Positions 29,021 through 38,834 are shown, numbered from the stretch's first letter. The stretch: DNA of 64,000 bases from JAWSVE01 sp033852115 (GCA_033852115.1 JAWSVE010000001.1:310001-374000); one strand, 5' to 3'. Notes: generated by a model from the sequence alone, not told the origin. A program made the numbers and translations.

Positions 29021-29097
29021 TCTATACACCCCTTATTATTGTTTTCTAGAACCTTTATCCAGAAAATTTGAATGGAAATCTGTTGTCGGTCTTCGGC

Positions 29098-29130
29098 GGC
29101 TATAAGTCCCGTAATATCTGGCTTATAGCC
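29098..29130. repeat. 9-bp perfect inverted repeat in the hupB leader
   Basis: GGCTATAAG (29098-29106) and CTTATAGCC (29122-29130) are perfect complements separated by 15 bases. They lie between the predicted hupB promoter and the gene, so the mRNA leader could fold into a stem-loop, or the DNA could bind a dimer. Confidence 0.6.
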
Positions 29131-29152
29131 CACCCCAAGCGCTGAATGGAGA

Positions 29153-29181
29153 TTTATACCAACTGCAATATAGGGGGTCAA
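29153..29181 (-). promoter_or_regulatory. sigma-70 promoter for hupB
   Basis: On the minus strand TTGACC (29176-29181), a 17-bp spacer and TATAAA (29153-29158) closely match the sigma-70 consensus. The start would be near 29146, giving a leader of about 125 nt. The rest of the 353-bp lon-hupB interval has a GC-rich CGCGCGAAATTGCGCG palindrome near 29340, just after lon, without a U-tract. Confidence 0.65.
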
Positions 29182-29373
29182 GGAGACATTACTCAAATAC
29201 ACAATAAGTATGAATATCTGATTGGTTTTTAACCGATTACCCCCGAAGTTTCGACCTTGTGGATGAAGCGTTACTCAAAAGCGCCCCAATTTGATATCAC
29301 AATCACGTAGCCGCTATTGCAACTATCAATGCACCCGCCGCGCGAAATTGCGCGACGATTTCACTTTTCGTTA

Positions 29374-31797
29374 TCAATGAGCTTGAATGGCTCCGGGCTT
29401 CCCTTCAGATTCAGAAGACTCAGCCTTAGCTTCTAACGCTTGAAACTCTTCATCTGAGAATGGCTCTGGCTTATGCGCGAGTGCAAGCTCAAGAACCTGG
29501 TCAATCCACTTAACCGGGTGGATATCCATCGCCTCAGTAATATTGTCTGGAATCTCTTTTAAGTCTGGTTCGTTGTCGGCTGGAATAATGACTCGTTTAA
29601 TTCCGCCCCGATGGGCAGCCAACAATTTCTCTTTTAAACCACCGATTTTTAATACTTCGCCGCGTAAGGTGATTTCTCCGGTCATCGCTACATCAGCTCT
29701 GACAGGTATATTAGTTAACACCGATACTAATGCCGTACACATCGCAATCCCGGCACTAGGGCCGTCTTTTGGCGTTGCACCCTCGGGAACATGGATGTGA
29801 ATATCTCGACGGTCTAAAAAGTCGGGATGAATACCCAATACCTTGGAGCGGGAGCGCACAACCGTTAGCGCCGCTTGGATGGACTCTTGCATAACGTCTC
29901 CGAGGGAACCCGTTTTTACAATTCGTCCTTTACCACGCACAGCCGATGACTCAATAGTTAACAGCTCACCACCAACTTGTGTCCATGCTAAGCCTGTGAC
30001 TTGACCCACTTGGTTTTCTTCCTCAGCTCTGCCAAAGTCGAATTTCCGCACTCCTAAATATTCTTCGAGGGATTCGCTCGTCACGTTGATGGTATCGTTT
30101 GAATTGGCTTTTACATTGGCAGTTACCACTTTGCGGCAAATTTTTGCGACTTCTCGGTCTAGGCCACGAACTCCCGCTTCACGTGAGTAGTAGCGAATGA
30201 TGTCACGAATTGCAGCTTCTTCGACATGAATCTCACGCTCTTTCAAACCATTGCGCTTCATTTGCTTCGGTAGCAAGTAGCGAGTTGCAATGTTGACCTT
30301 TTCGTCTTCCGTGTAACCAGGAATTCGAATAACTTCCATACGATCCAATAATGGACCAGGGATATTCATTGAGTTTGAAGTACAGACAAACATCACATCA
30401 GAAAGATCGTAGTCAACTTCAAGGTAATGATCATTAAACGTGTTGTTTTGCTCGGGATCTAACACTTCCAGCAGCGCTGACGCCGGATCACCGCGGTGGT
30501 CCATTCCCATTTTGTCAATTTCGTCCAAAAGGAACAGCGGGTTTTTAACCCCTGCTTTCGACATTTTCTGTATCAACTTACCAGGCAATGAACCAATATA
30601 GGTTCTACGATGCCCTCGGATTTCTGCCTCATCTCGCACACCACCGAGCGCCATACGAACAAATTTACGATTCGTGGCACGAGCGATGGACTCGCCTAAC
30701 GAGGTTTTACCAACACCGGGAGGGCCAACCAAACACAAAACAGGGCCTTTGATTTTTTTAACCCGCTGCTGTACTGCCAAATATTCCAGTATCCGCTCTT
30801 TCACCTCTTCTAAACCATAATGGTCTTCGTTAAGGATTTTTTCTGCACGACCAAGGTCATGACGTACCTTGCTACGTTTTTTCCACGGTACATTCACCAT
30901 CCAATCGATGTAGGCGCGTACGACAGATGCCTCCGCTGACATTGGCGACATCATCTTTAATTTATTCAGTTCAGCACGGGTTTTCTCTTCGGCCTCTTTT
31001 GGCATACCCGCTTCTTTTATTTTGTTATCAAGGTCTTCGGCTTCATTGGGTTCATCACCTAAATCACCCAACTCCTTTTGGATAGCCTTCATTTGCTCGT
31101 TGAGGTAGTACTCGCGTTGGCTCTTTTCCATCTGCTTTTTAACGCGTCCACGAATTCGCTTCTCAACTTGAAACAGGTCAATTTCAGACTCCATCAAACC
31201 CAGCAAATGCTCGAGTCGCCCCCTAACATCAATCATCTCCAAAATTTCTTGCTTTTGCGGAAGCTCCAGAGACATATTTGCAGCAACCGTATCGGCCAAA
31301 CGACCTGGCTCATCAATACCAGTCAGCGCCGTCATGACTTCAGCCGGAACTTTCTTGCTCAAATTGACATACTGTTCGAATTGAGTCATCGCAGACCGAA
31401 CCAGAAGCTCCGCTTCCTTAGATGGGATGACCTCACTTTCTAAAGACTCGACATCAGCACGAAAATAACTTTGCTCCGTGTCGACTGATAGTATCTTTGC
31501 ACGCGTGCCGCCCTCGACAAGGACTTTAACGGTGCCGTCAGGCAACTTTAGGAGTTGCAGAATTGTGGAGATGGTTCCGACTTCGTAGATATCATCAGCG
31601 GAGGGGTCGTCTTCCGAGGCGCTACGTTGAGCAACAAGCAAAACTTGCTTATCGGTTGCCATCGCTGTTTCTAAAGCTTCAATAGATTTCTCTCTCCCAA
31701 CGAAGAGTGGAATAACCATGTGCGGATAAACCACTACATCGCGAAGAGGTAGTAATGGATATTGGTTGGAGCTGTCTGTTATTGAGTGTTCGGTCAT
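29374..31797 (-). CDS. lon: ATP-dependent protease Lon
   Basis: An 807-residue soluble AAA+ protease that degrades damaged and regulatory proteins. I start at the ATG at 31795-31797 (MTEHSITDSS), with AGAGGG just upstream; the frame extends 11 codons more. The N-terminal substrate domain begins YPLLPLRDVVVYPHM. Walker A is GPPGVGKTSLGES, and the peptidase has the Ser-Lys dyad in KDGPSAGIAMCTAL and GGLKEKLLAAHRGG. Length is normal for gammaproteobacteria. It has its own likely heat-shock promoter between a clpX terminator and the start. Confidence 0.98.
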   Translation of the reverse strand: MTEHSITDSSNQYPLLPLRDVVVYPHMVIPLFVGREKSIEALETAMATDKQVLLVAQRSASEDDPSADDIYEVGTISTILQLLKLPDGTVKVLVEGGTRAKILSVDTEQSYFRADVESLESEVIPSKEAELLVRSAMTQFEQYVNLSKKVPAEVMTALTGIDEPGRLADTVAANMSLELPQKQEILEMIDVRGRLEHLLGLMESEIDLFQVEKRIRGRVKKQMEKSQREYYLNEQMKAIQKELGDLGDEPNEAEDLDNKIKEAGMPKEAEEKTRAELNKLKMMSPMSAEASVVRAYIDWMVNVPWKKRSKVRHDLGRAEKILNEDHYGLEEVKERILEYLAVQQRVKKIKGPVLCLVGPPGVGKTSLGESIARATNRKFVRMALGGVRDEAEIRGHRRTYIGSLPGKLIQKMSKAGVKNPLFLLDEIDKMGMDHRGDPASALLEVLDPEQNNTFNDHYLEVDYDLSDVMFVCTSNSMNIPGPLLDRMEVIRIPGYTEDEKVNIATRYLLPKQMKRNGLKEREIHVEEAAIRDIIRYYSREAGVRGLDREVAKICRKVVTANVKANSNDTINVTSESLEEYLGVRKFDFGRAEEENQVGQVTGLAWTQVGGELLTIESSAVRGKGRIVKTGSLGDVMQESIQAALTVVRSRSKVLGIHPDFLDRRDIHIHVPEGATPKDGPSAGIAMCTALVSVLTNIPVRADVAMTGEITLRGEVLKIGGLKEKLLAAHRGGIKRVIIPADNEPDLKEIPDNITEAMDIHPVKWIDQVLELALAHKPEPFSDEEFQALEAKAESSESEGKPGAIQAH

Positions 31798-31853
31798 TTT
31801 TCCCTCTTTATCACTGAGGCTGCGGCCCAAAGGGCTCGCTGCAATGAATTTAC

Positions 31854-31881
31854 AGTGGGGGCACAGAAAAGGAATTACAAG
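31854..31881 (-). promoter_or_regulatory. candidate sigma-32 (heat-shock) promoter for lon
   Basis: On the minus strand CTTGTAA (31875-31881), a 13-bp spacer and CCCCCACT (31854-31861) resemble the sigma-32 consensus CTTGAA ... CCCCATNT. It sits about 57 bp upstream of the lon start. lon is a known heat-shock gene in related bacteria. Confidence 0.5.
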
Positions 31882-31971
31882 TCAGGGCGAGATAATCCCC
31901 AAAATTAATCTTACCGCCTGGGCTACCTGAGTAACTAGGTTATCTAAGCATCTAAGTTACCCAGAAACAAT

Positions 31972-31998
31972 TAGGGCGGTTAAAATTTAACCGCCCTA
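31972..31998 (-). terminator. stem-loop after clpX, likely terminator
   Basis: TAGGGCGGTTAAA (31972-31984) and TTTAACCGCCCTA (31986-31998) form a perfect 13-bp inverted repeat around one base, 12 bp past the clpX stop. The U-tract after it on the minus strand is weak (AATTGTTT), so termination may be partial. Confidence 0.6.
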
Positions 31999-32009
31999 CT
32001 CGAAGTGTG

Positions 32010-33314
32010 CTAGTTTTTGTCTTTGGCTGATGCAGCTGACTTGCCGGACTCGGCATTTTCATAGACCAGCAAGGGTTCTGATTCGCCTTTTATCACAGAC
32101 TCATCAACAACCACCTTAGCGACGTCTTTTTCCGATGGAATTTTATACATCGTATCTAGGAGAACGTTTTCCATGATAGAGCGCAACCCTCGAGCACCGG
32201 TTTTACGCTCCATCGCCTTCATCGCCACAGCATCGAGCGCATCTGGACGGAAGTCTATTTCAACACCTTCCATACTGAATAGCTTCCCATATTGCTTGGT
32301 CAGCGAGTTCTTAGGCTCAGTGAGGATCTGAATCAGGGCTTCTTTATCAAGTTCTTCCAATGTCGCGATAACCGGTAACCGACCGACAAATTCAGGGATC
32401 AAGCCATATCTAACAAGATCTTCAGGCTCGAGATCACGGAGCGTTTCACCTACGTTCTTACCGTCCGCTTTGCTCTTCACTTCCGCGCTGAAACCGATGC
32501 CGCCTTTCTCTGATCTATCACGAATAACTTTGTCTAAACCAGCAAACGCACCGCCACAGATGAATAGGATATTAGAGGTATCCACTTGCAAGAACTCTTG
32601 CTGAGGATGCTTACGGCCACCCTGAGGAGGAACGGAAGCGACAGTACCCTCGATGAGCTTTAATAGAGCCTGCTGCACACCCTCGCCCGAAACGTCGCGG
32701 GTGATTGATGGGTTATCAGATTTTCGAGAGATCTTGTCAATTTCGTCAATGTAAACAATACCTTGCTGTGCTTTCTCTACATCGTAATCGCACTTCTGCA
32801 ATAACTTCTGGATGATATTTTCAACATCCTCACCCACGTAACCGGCTTCCGTGAGGGTAGTTGCATCAGCAATGGTGAAGGGTACGTTAAGCAGTCGCGC
32901 CAATGTCTCAGCCAGTAGTGTTTTACCGCTTCCGGTTGGCCCAACTAGGAGGATGTTACTCTTACCTAGCTCAACATCTTCTTTATCTTTCTGCTTGTCA
33001 CCAATTCTCAGACGCTTGTAGTGGTTGTATACCGCCACTGCAAGTACTTTCTTGGCGCTTCGCTGGCCAATGACGTACTGGTCCAGAATCTCAGAGATCT
33101 CATGCGGCGTCGGCAATTTGTCTGAACCGCCTTCACTAGCACTTTCTTGGATCTCTTCCCGAATGATGTCGTTACATAGGTCAACGCACTCATCACAGAT
33201 GAACACGGAGGGTCCTGCGATCAGCTTCCGCACTTCGTGCTGGCTTTTTCCGCAAAAGGAGCAATACAGCAACTTGCCGTTGTCGTCTCCATTGTCATTA
33301 CTACGATCGGTCAT
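32010..33314 (-). CDS. clpX: ClpXP unfoldase subunit ClpX
   Basis: This 434-residue AAA+ unfoldase feeds substrates to ClpP. The N-terminal zinc domain has the four cysteines in YCSFCGK and FICDECVDLC. Walker A is GPTGSGKTLLAE, Walker B is IVYIDEIDKI, and the sensor-2 region is KTGARGLRS. The start is supported by GGAG eight bases upstream. It follows clpP by 290 bp, longer than usual for a clpPX operon, so clpX may also have its own promoter. Confidence 0.98.
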   Translation of the reverse strand: MTDRSNDNGDDNGKLLYCSFCGKSQHEVRKLIAGPSVFICDECVDLCNDIIREEIQESASEGGSDKLPTPHEISEILDQYVIGQRSAKKVLAVAVYNHYKRLRIGDKQKDKEDVELGKSNILLVGPTGSGKTLLAETLARLLNVPFTIADATTLTEAGYVGEDVENIIQKLLQKCDYDVEKAQQGIVYIDEIDKISRKSDNPSITRDVSGEGVQQALLKLIEGTVASVPPQGGRKHPQQEFLQVDTSNILFICGGAFAGLDKVIRDRSEKGGIGFSAEVKSKADGKNVGETLRDLEPEDLVRYGLIPEFVGRLPVIATLEELDKEALIQILTEPKNSLTKQYGKLFSMEGVEIDFRPDALDAVAMKAMERKTGARGLRSIMENVLLDTMYKIPSEKDVAKVVVDESVIKGESEPLLVYENAESGKSAASAKDKN

Positions 33315-33604
33315 TAAACCACTCCGTCAAACTAAGTCTCTGGCACATAAAGATGCTAGGTTTAGGGCGATATTTCAAGTCCCACGACACCCTTTTTAGT
33401 GCCATTTGCGTCATCTTGTCCACCTGACCAATGGGGTCCGGACAGACTTCAAGCAAAACGGCCAGGGAGTAATCAGCGCCTCCCAAAGCTTTTTGCCGTT
33501 CTCTCAACAAGTTTAGCCGTGAACCACCAGCTTACATTGTAAAAGGAGGGAAAAAAGGACACTTTTATCCCTCAATTACCAACAGTACAAATTATAAGCA
33601 GATT

Positions 33605-34240
33605 TTATGCCGGGGTTATTCGACGACTGATCACGTCGTCAATCAAACCGTACTTCTTCGACTCTTCAGCACTCATAAAGTTGTCTCGCTCAGTATCAAC
33701 AGCTACCTGTTTCACAGACTTGCCCGTGTGCTCTGCCATAATCTCGTTGAGACGTTCGCGAATTTTCAAGATTTCTTGCGCATGGATATGAATATCGCTG
33801 GCCTGGCCCTGTGCGCCGCCGCTAGGCTGGTGAATCATGGTGCGGGCATTAGATAAGCAATACCGCTTACCTTTAGCGCCTGCTGTCAGCAAAAATGCCC
33901 CCATGCTACATGCTTGGCCAATGCAGATAGTGCTTACATCAGGTTTAATGAACTGCATGGTGTCATAAATTGAAAGGCCAGCCGTCACAGACCCCCCCGG
34001 TGAATTAATGTACAGGCTGATATCTTTGTCTGGGTTTTCCGCTTCCAAAAATAGCATCTGAGCAACGACTAGGTTAGCCATGTAGTCTTCCACCTGGCCA
34101 ACCAAAAATATGACACGCTCCTTCAACAAACGAGAATAGATATCCTGGACACGCTCGCCTCGAGCGCTTTGTTCGATAACGTATGGAATTGTTACATTTG
34201 ATACATCCGGTACCAAACCGGTCTCATTTATAATCGACAT
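33605..34240 (-). CDS. clpP: ATP-dependent Clp protease proteolytic subunit ClpP
   Basis: A 211-residue serine protease forming the ClpP double ring. The catalytic triad is readable: Ser in GQACSMGAFLL, His in ARTMIHQPSGG, Asp in DTERDNFMS. An N-terminal propeptide-like segment precedes VPYVIEQSARGERVQDIYSRLL. AAGGAT lies 11 bases before the ATG. It sits between tig and clpX as in E. coli. Confidence 0.98.
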   Translation of the reverse strand: MSIINETGLVPDVSNVTIPYVIEQSARGERVQDIYSRLLKERVIFLVGQVEDYMANLVVAQMLFLEAENPDKDISLYINSPGGSVTAGLSIYDTMQFIKPDVSTICIGQACSMGAFLLTAGAKGKRYCLSNARTMIHQPSGGAQGQASDIHIHAQEILKIRERLNEIMAEHTGKSVKQVAVDTERDNFMSAEESKKYGLIDDVISRRITPA

Positions 34241-34384
34241 AGTTCAATTGATCCTTGCGGAAAAGATAACGGGAAGACTGGCGAAGGCAGAGCCTGTCGC
34301 GGCAGTTTAAAAGCTACTTCAGCTCATGAGCTTAAACCCAGTCTAGCGGTTATGCCAGCCGAGATCAGGGGTTGAATGGATTTT

Positions 34385-34412
34385 TTATTAAAATAGGCGA
34401 GATAGAAATCAA
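34385..34412 (-). promoter_or_regulatory. candidate promoter for clpP
   Basis: On the minus strand TTGATT (34407-34412), a 16-bp spacer and TAATAA (34385-34390) form a plausible sigma-70 promoter. It lies just downstream of the tig terminator and about 145 bp before clpP. Confidence 0.4.
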
Positions 34413-34445
34413 TTTGGTAATAAATTGAACAAATTGCAGACATAA

Positions 34446-34473
34446 AAAAACCGCCTAGAAATAGGCGGTTTTT
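34446..34473 (-). terminator. rho-independent terminator after tig
   Basis: AAAAACCGCCTA (34446-34457) and TAGGCGGTTTTT (34462-34473) pair perfectly around a GAAA loop, with a run of seven T on the minus strand. It is 18 bp past the tig stop and may work in both directions. Confidence 0.88.
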
Positions 34474-34490
34474 CAGATTGAGCGTGTTGC

Positions 34491-35810
34491 TTATTGCGCT
34501 TGTTGATTTGCTTCGGCAGAAAGAGTCTCGTAATCGCTCGCTTCTTCTGTCACTTTTGCGACATTCATCACGTGCTCAACCGCCTGCTCTTCCAAAACCA
34601 TCGCCTCAATACTGGACTTCGCTTCTTGGTTAGACGAGTAGTATTGAATAACCGCATCTGGATCATGATAGGTGGAGGCTAGCTCATCAATTGCTTCTTT
34701 CACCTTATCTTCATCAGCAGTCATTTCTTGAACTTTGATGATTTCTCCCATGATTAGGCCAAGCTTAACGCGCTTGCTTGCTTGCTCTTCGAACATCGAA
34801 TCAGGAAGTAGCGATTTGGTATCCAATTTTTCCGCTGCGGCACCAAACTGCTGCAACATTTGCTTGCGCATATTTTCAACTTCATTCGCAACTAACGCAC
34901 CGGGAATATCGACCGCTTGCGCTTCTGCTAATGCATCGAGTACTTGAGTTTTGACTTTATTCTTGATGGCATTTTTAAGTTCGCGCTCCATATTTTTCTT
35001 TACTTCAGCACGAAACGCTTCTGCACCACCCTCTTCTACGCCAAACTTTTTATAGAACTCTTCATCAAGTTCAGGCAAAGACTGCTCTTTGACTTCCTTA
35101 AGTGAAATTTTGAACTGTACTGCAGCACCTTTTAATTCTTCAGCGTGGTATTCCTCTGGGAACGTAAGATCGAGAGCTTTTTCATCACCGGCTTTCATGC
35201 CAACAATGCCGTCCTCAAAACCTGGAATCATACTATTTGAGCCCAGTACAAGGGTTTGGCCATCCGCTTTGCCGCCTTCGAACTCTTCGCCCTCTTTGGT
35301 ACCCACGTAATCAATGATCACCTGGTCATCAGTCTTGGCTGCGCGCTCAACAGTTTCATAGGTTGCTGCCTGTTTGCGCAGATTCTCGATCATTGTATCG
35401 ATATCCGTTTCTTCAACAGTGGCGACTGGCTTAGCGATTTCAAACGCAGAAAAATCTGTTAGTTCAAATTCTGGATATACTTCTAACGTAGCAACGTATT
35501 CAATGCCTTCGCCTTCGGTATCTTTCGAGATATCGATGTTTGGCATGCCAGCAGGGTTTAAGGATTCTTGCTGAATCGCTTCAAAATAGGTGCGATTAAT
35601 CACTTCGCCCAGAACTTCTTGGCGAATACCTTCACCAAAGCGCTGTTTGACGACTTTAAGAGGAACCTTACCAGCACGGAAGCCATTAATTCGGGCTTTT
35701 TTTGCGGTATCTTGTAGGCGCTTAGCCACTTCACCGTCGATTTGTTCAGCTGGTACGCCGATTGTGATCCGGCGCTCTAAGTTTGACGTTGTCTCTACAG
35801 AAACCTGCAT
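34491..35810 (-). CDS. tig: trigger factor, ribosome-associated chaperone and prolyl isomerase
   Basis: This 439-residue protein binds the ribosome exit tunnel and shields nascent chains. It has the ribosome-docking motif GFRAGKVP near residue 45, an FKBP-type isomerase domain near 155-240 (TDDQVIIDYVGTKEGEEFEGGKADG) and a long helical C-terminal chaperone cradle. The ATG has AGAGGA five bases upstream. It is transcribed from the tRNA-Leu side and ends in a strong terminator. Confidence 0.97.
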   Translation of the reverse strand: MQVSVETTSNLERRITIGVPAEQIDGEVAKRLQDTAKKARINGFRAGKVPLKVVKQRFGEGIRQEVLGEVINRTYFEAIQQESLNPAGMPNIDISKDTEGEGIEYVATLEVYPEFELTDFSAFEIAKPVATVEETDIDTMIENLRKQAATYETVERAAKTDDQVIIDYVGTKEGEEFEGGKADGQTLVLGSNSMIPGFEDGIVGMKAGDEKALDLTFPEEYHAEELKGAAVQFKISLKEVKEQSLPELDEEFYKKFGVEEGGAEAFRAEVKKNMERELKNAIKNKVKTQVLDALAEAQAVDIPGALVANEVENMRKQMLQQFGAAAEKLDTKSLLPDSMFEEQASKRVKLGLIMGEIIKVQEMTADEDKVKEAIDELASTYHDPDAVIQYYSSNQEAKSSIEAMVLEEQAVEHVMNVAKVTEEASDYETLSAEANQQAQ

Positions 35811-35884
35811 GCTGTCCTCTTAATCAAGTTCGTGAGTCAAAGGGCTTTCTGATCTCGGGCGAATCAAACCCGAGCATTTGAATA

Positions 35885-35969
<85 letters not shown>

Positions 35970-36138
35970 TAAATGATCTCTAAATTCCGACATTGCGCTC
36001 TGATTGATTATTTTGCGAATCTCTGTAACTCGTTGATTTACAAGCTTTAATATCGCAAAAAACGCACTTGCCCGAACGAAGGGGTGGAGATTGTGCCACA
36101 GTCACTTTGGAGGTTCAATAATAATATTGAGCAAATAT

Positions 36139-37533
36139 TTAATGAGGCTTAGCGAGTAGAAAAACAGCTTCACTTGCTGAAGTGTTACTGATCAAAAGAG
36201 GACCAGTGCCAGCTGGTAACAATTCAGCTTGCTCGGACGGTCGCTGGCTACCATCAATGCAGATGCCGCTGCTAACAGTTATGAGTAAGCGATAGGAATG
36301 ATCTAGGGGCAAACTAAACGTAGCGCTAGGTTGGAGACAAATTCGCTCCACAGAAAAGTCTTGGAACTCGACAACCGACTCAATGCTACAGCCATCTTTC
36401 TCGTGGATGAGCGCTAGATCGGGTATCGTCGCCGGTGACAGGTCCGCAAGCTGCATGGCGGCATCCGTATCCCAGTGACTTTGCGTAAGCACTTTTTGGG
36501 CGAAGGATAAAATTTTGCGCTCATAAACAGGGGTTTGAAACTCAATAGTGCGCACGCCGTGCATTAAAGAGTGAGGAGTTAATGTCGGCACTTTGACCAC
36601 ATCACCTAGCTGTAACGACTGCACATGGATAAACGACTCCATGTCTTCGCGCAGGGCTTGCTCTTCTCTCAACAGCTCTGCGGGCAATTTTGCCAACCAC
36701 TGCTTGGACTGATTAGCCGATACAGGCTCATTGACGCCTATCCCCTCTTCAACCCTGAAACCATCAACGAGTTCATCTATTTGTTCTCTAATTACTCGAT
36801 ATTTTTTTACGCTGGCAAGATAGGCTTTTTTAAAATGAGTATCGTCAGGAAACTCGTCGCGCTTCTCTACCGAGAACCCAAAGCGTATGCCACCCTCACC
36901 GCCGGGCCAAGCTTGCTGGTCAATATGAGTGACCACGTAGACTTCGCGTTTCTCTTCGTGCAGTTCGAAATATAAGTCACCAAATACCGGTTCGGGTAAT
37001 GGGTCTAATGTTTTAAGCAAAATTGGCGTTGCGTCAAAACTCTTTCCATTGTTGCTCTGCTTTGCGAGACAACATTCACCACAGGCTGAAAGTAGCCACG
37101 GTAACGGAATGGAATATCGTCCATCAGTGACGCGAGACTGACCTCGTTCTTCAATACCGGTAAACCAAATCTCTTGGCCCCAGGGTTTGGGAATGTGAAT
37201 CGGCTGCAATTCTATTGGCTGATCCAACCAAAAAAATGGCGTTTGGCGCTCGGCTAGCCAGGATATCAACGCGCTACTTGTCTCTGTGAGGCTTGTTAGT
37301 TCCTGGACACCGTGATGATCTGCGAAGACTCCCAGACCGATCCTCACCTGCTTTCCTTGACGTACAAGGCAAAAAACCGCGACCAGCACCTCTGTCTCGC
37401 CGCGCTTGAGATAGTTCGGACTCCAGTCGTAGCGAACTGCAACTATTTTTTGCTCAAGCGTTGTCTGCGCAAACGTTGCCAGCTCTTTATGCAATAGTCC
37501 CTGCGGGCTCGGATGATGAATTAACGGAATCAC
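36139..37533 (-). CDS. type I phosphomannose isomerase-like cupin protein
   Basis: A 464-residue protein with features of class I mannose-6-phosphate isomerases: KPWGQEIWFTG near residue 115, PVFGDLYFELHEEKREVYVVTHID, and LGDVVKVPTLTPHSLMHGVRTIEFQTP near residue 330, followed by a C-terminal cupin-like barrel. The metal ligands of the true enzyme are only partly recognisable, so the substrate is uncertain. The first ~110 residues do not match the family core. It stands alone between tRNA-Leu and the fadBA operon, all on the minus strand. Confidence 0.6.
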   Translation of the reverse strand: MIPLIHHPSPQGLLHKELATFAQTTLEQKIVAVRYDWSPNYLKRGETEVLVAVFCLVRQGKQVRIGLGVFADHHGVQELTSLTETSSALISWLAERQTPFFWLDQPIELQPIHIPKPWGQEIWFTGIEERGQSRVTDGRYSIPLPWLLSACGECCLAKQSNNGKSFDATPILLKTLDPLPEPVFGDLYFELHEEKREVYVVTHIDQQAWPGGEGGIRFGFSVEKRDEFPDDTHFKKAYLASVKKYRVIREQIDELVDGFRVEEGIGVNEPVSANQSKQWLAKLPAELLREEQALREDMESFIHVQSLQLGDVVKVPTLTPHSLMHGVRTIEFQTPVYERKILSFAQKVLTQSHWDTDAAMQLADLSPATIPDLALIHEKDGCSIESVVEFQDFSVERICLQPSATFSLPLDHSYRLLITVSSGICIDGSQRPSEQAELLPAGTGPLLISNTSASEAVFLLAKPH

Positions 37534-37563
37534 GCGATCTCTAAAATCAAATTAGCTAAAACG

Positions 37564-37600
37564 AAAAAGCCCCAGTTACCACTCATGCAGTCACTGGGGC
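37564..37600 (-). terminator. rho-independent terminator of fadBA
   Basis: GCCCCAGT (37569-37576) and ACTGGGGC (37593-37600) pair around a 16-base loop and are followed on the minus strand by five T (37564-37568). It is 56 bp beyond the fadA stop. Confidence 0.8.
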
Positions 37601-37655
37601 GGCTATGATAGCACTTCTTTTCCAAAAGAAAGCCGTGCTAATTGCGTCGAGCTAG

Positions 37656-38834
37656 TTAATTTAGGCGCTCAACAATGGTGGTGATTCCCTGGCCCAGGCC
37701 CACACACATAGTCGAGACACCAAAGGTCGCGTCCTTTTCCTTCATGACGGTCAATAACGATCCTGTGATGCGAGTACCAGAACAACCCAAAGGATGTCCC
37801 AGCGCTATTGCCCCACCATTTAAGTTGACCTTCTCTTCCATACTATCGAGCAACTTTAGATCTTTCAAAACAGGTAAGCTTTGCGCGGCAAAGGCTTCAT
37901 TTAATTCAACCACTTCCATATCATCAATGCTCATATTGATGCGCTTTAATGCTTGCTTGGTTGCAGGAACAGGACCATAACCCATGATGGATGGGTCGAC
38001 ACCGGCCACACCGGTTGAAATAATTTTCGCCAAAGGCGTTAAGCCTAACGACTGTGCTTTTTCCGCTGACATCACTAACATCACCGAAGCACCATCTGAT
38101 AACTGGGACGACGTACCCGCAGTCACTTTGCCATTAACGGGATCGAAAACAGGTTTTAACTTTGCTAAATCTTCAACATTGGTTTCAGGGCGAATCGTTT
38201 CGTCCTGCTCAACCATAATGGGGAAACCATTTGCATCGTGACCAGCAACCGCGAATATTTCGTTGTCAAACTTGCCGCTTTCACGTGCCTGGTGTGCGAG
38301 CGCATGTGAACGAACGGCAAACTTATCCATATCCTCACGACTAATGCCGTGCAACATAGCTAAGTATTCCGCTGTCATTCCCATGCTACCAGCCGCTTTA
38401 GCAACAGAGCGACCCATCATCGGGTTAGGATCAATTCCTTCCATCATACTCAGATGGCCTAGATGCTCTACGCCACCCACCACATAAGTATCGCCCATAC
38501 CACACTGAATATTAGCCGCAGCAATATGAATTGCAGACATTGAGGAACCACACAAGCGGTTCACTGTTTGCCCAGGAATAGTATGAGGAAGATTTGCTAA
38601 CAACCAAATATTTCGGCCAACATTCCCACCGTTTTCTTCTCTTTGTAGTACACACCCCCAAATAAAATCATCGACTTCTTCGGGATTCAACGCTTCGTTT
38701 CGCGCTAACAATGCTTTTACAATCTCTGCCGAAATAGTGTCGCCACGTACATTGCGGAAACACCCATTTTTAGAACGACCCATTGCACTGCGACCATAAT
38801 CGACGATCACTGCATCTCTTGGATTTAAACCCAC
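37656..38834 (-). CDS. fadA: 3-ketoacyl-CoA thiolase, fatty-acid oxidation complex beta subunit
   Basis: The 392-residue thiolase cleaves 3-ketoacyl-CoA with CoA in the last step of beta-oxidation. The catalytic cysteine lies in RLCGSSMSAIH, the catalytic His and second Cys in GHPLGCSGTR and CVGLGQG. The start is a GTG at 38832-38834 with AGAGGAG seven bases upstream. It lies 43 bp downstream of fadB and would form the alpha2-beta2 complex with it. Confidence 0.97.
   Translation of the reverse strand: MGLNPRDAVIVDYGRSAMGRSKNGCFRNVRGDTISAEIVKALLARNEALNPEEVDDFIWGCVLQREENGGNVGRNIWLLANLPHTIPGQTVNRLCGSSMSAIHIAAANIQCGMGDTYVVGGVEHLGHLSMMEGIDPNPMMGRSVAKAAGSMGMTAEYLAMLHGISREDMDKFAVRSHALAHQARESGKFDNEIFAVAGHDANGFPIMVEQDETIRPETNVEDLAKLKPVFDPVNGKVTAGTSSQLSDGASVMLVMSAEKAQSLGLTPLAKIISTGVAGVDPSIMGYGPVPATKQALKRINMSIDDMEVVELNEAFAAQSLPVLKDLKLLDSMEEKVNLNGGAIALGHPLGCSGTRITGSLLTVMKEKDATFGVSTMCVGLGQGITTIVERLN

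Noticed and set aside
34241..34384. A sigma-32 promoter for clpP
   Set aside because: A CCCCTGAT element is visible near 34370 but no CTTGAA-like partner at the right distance was found.
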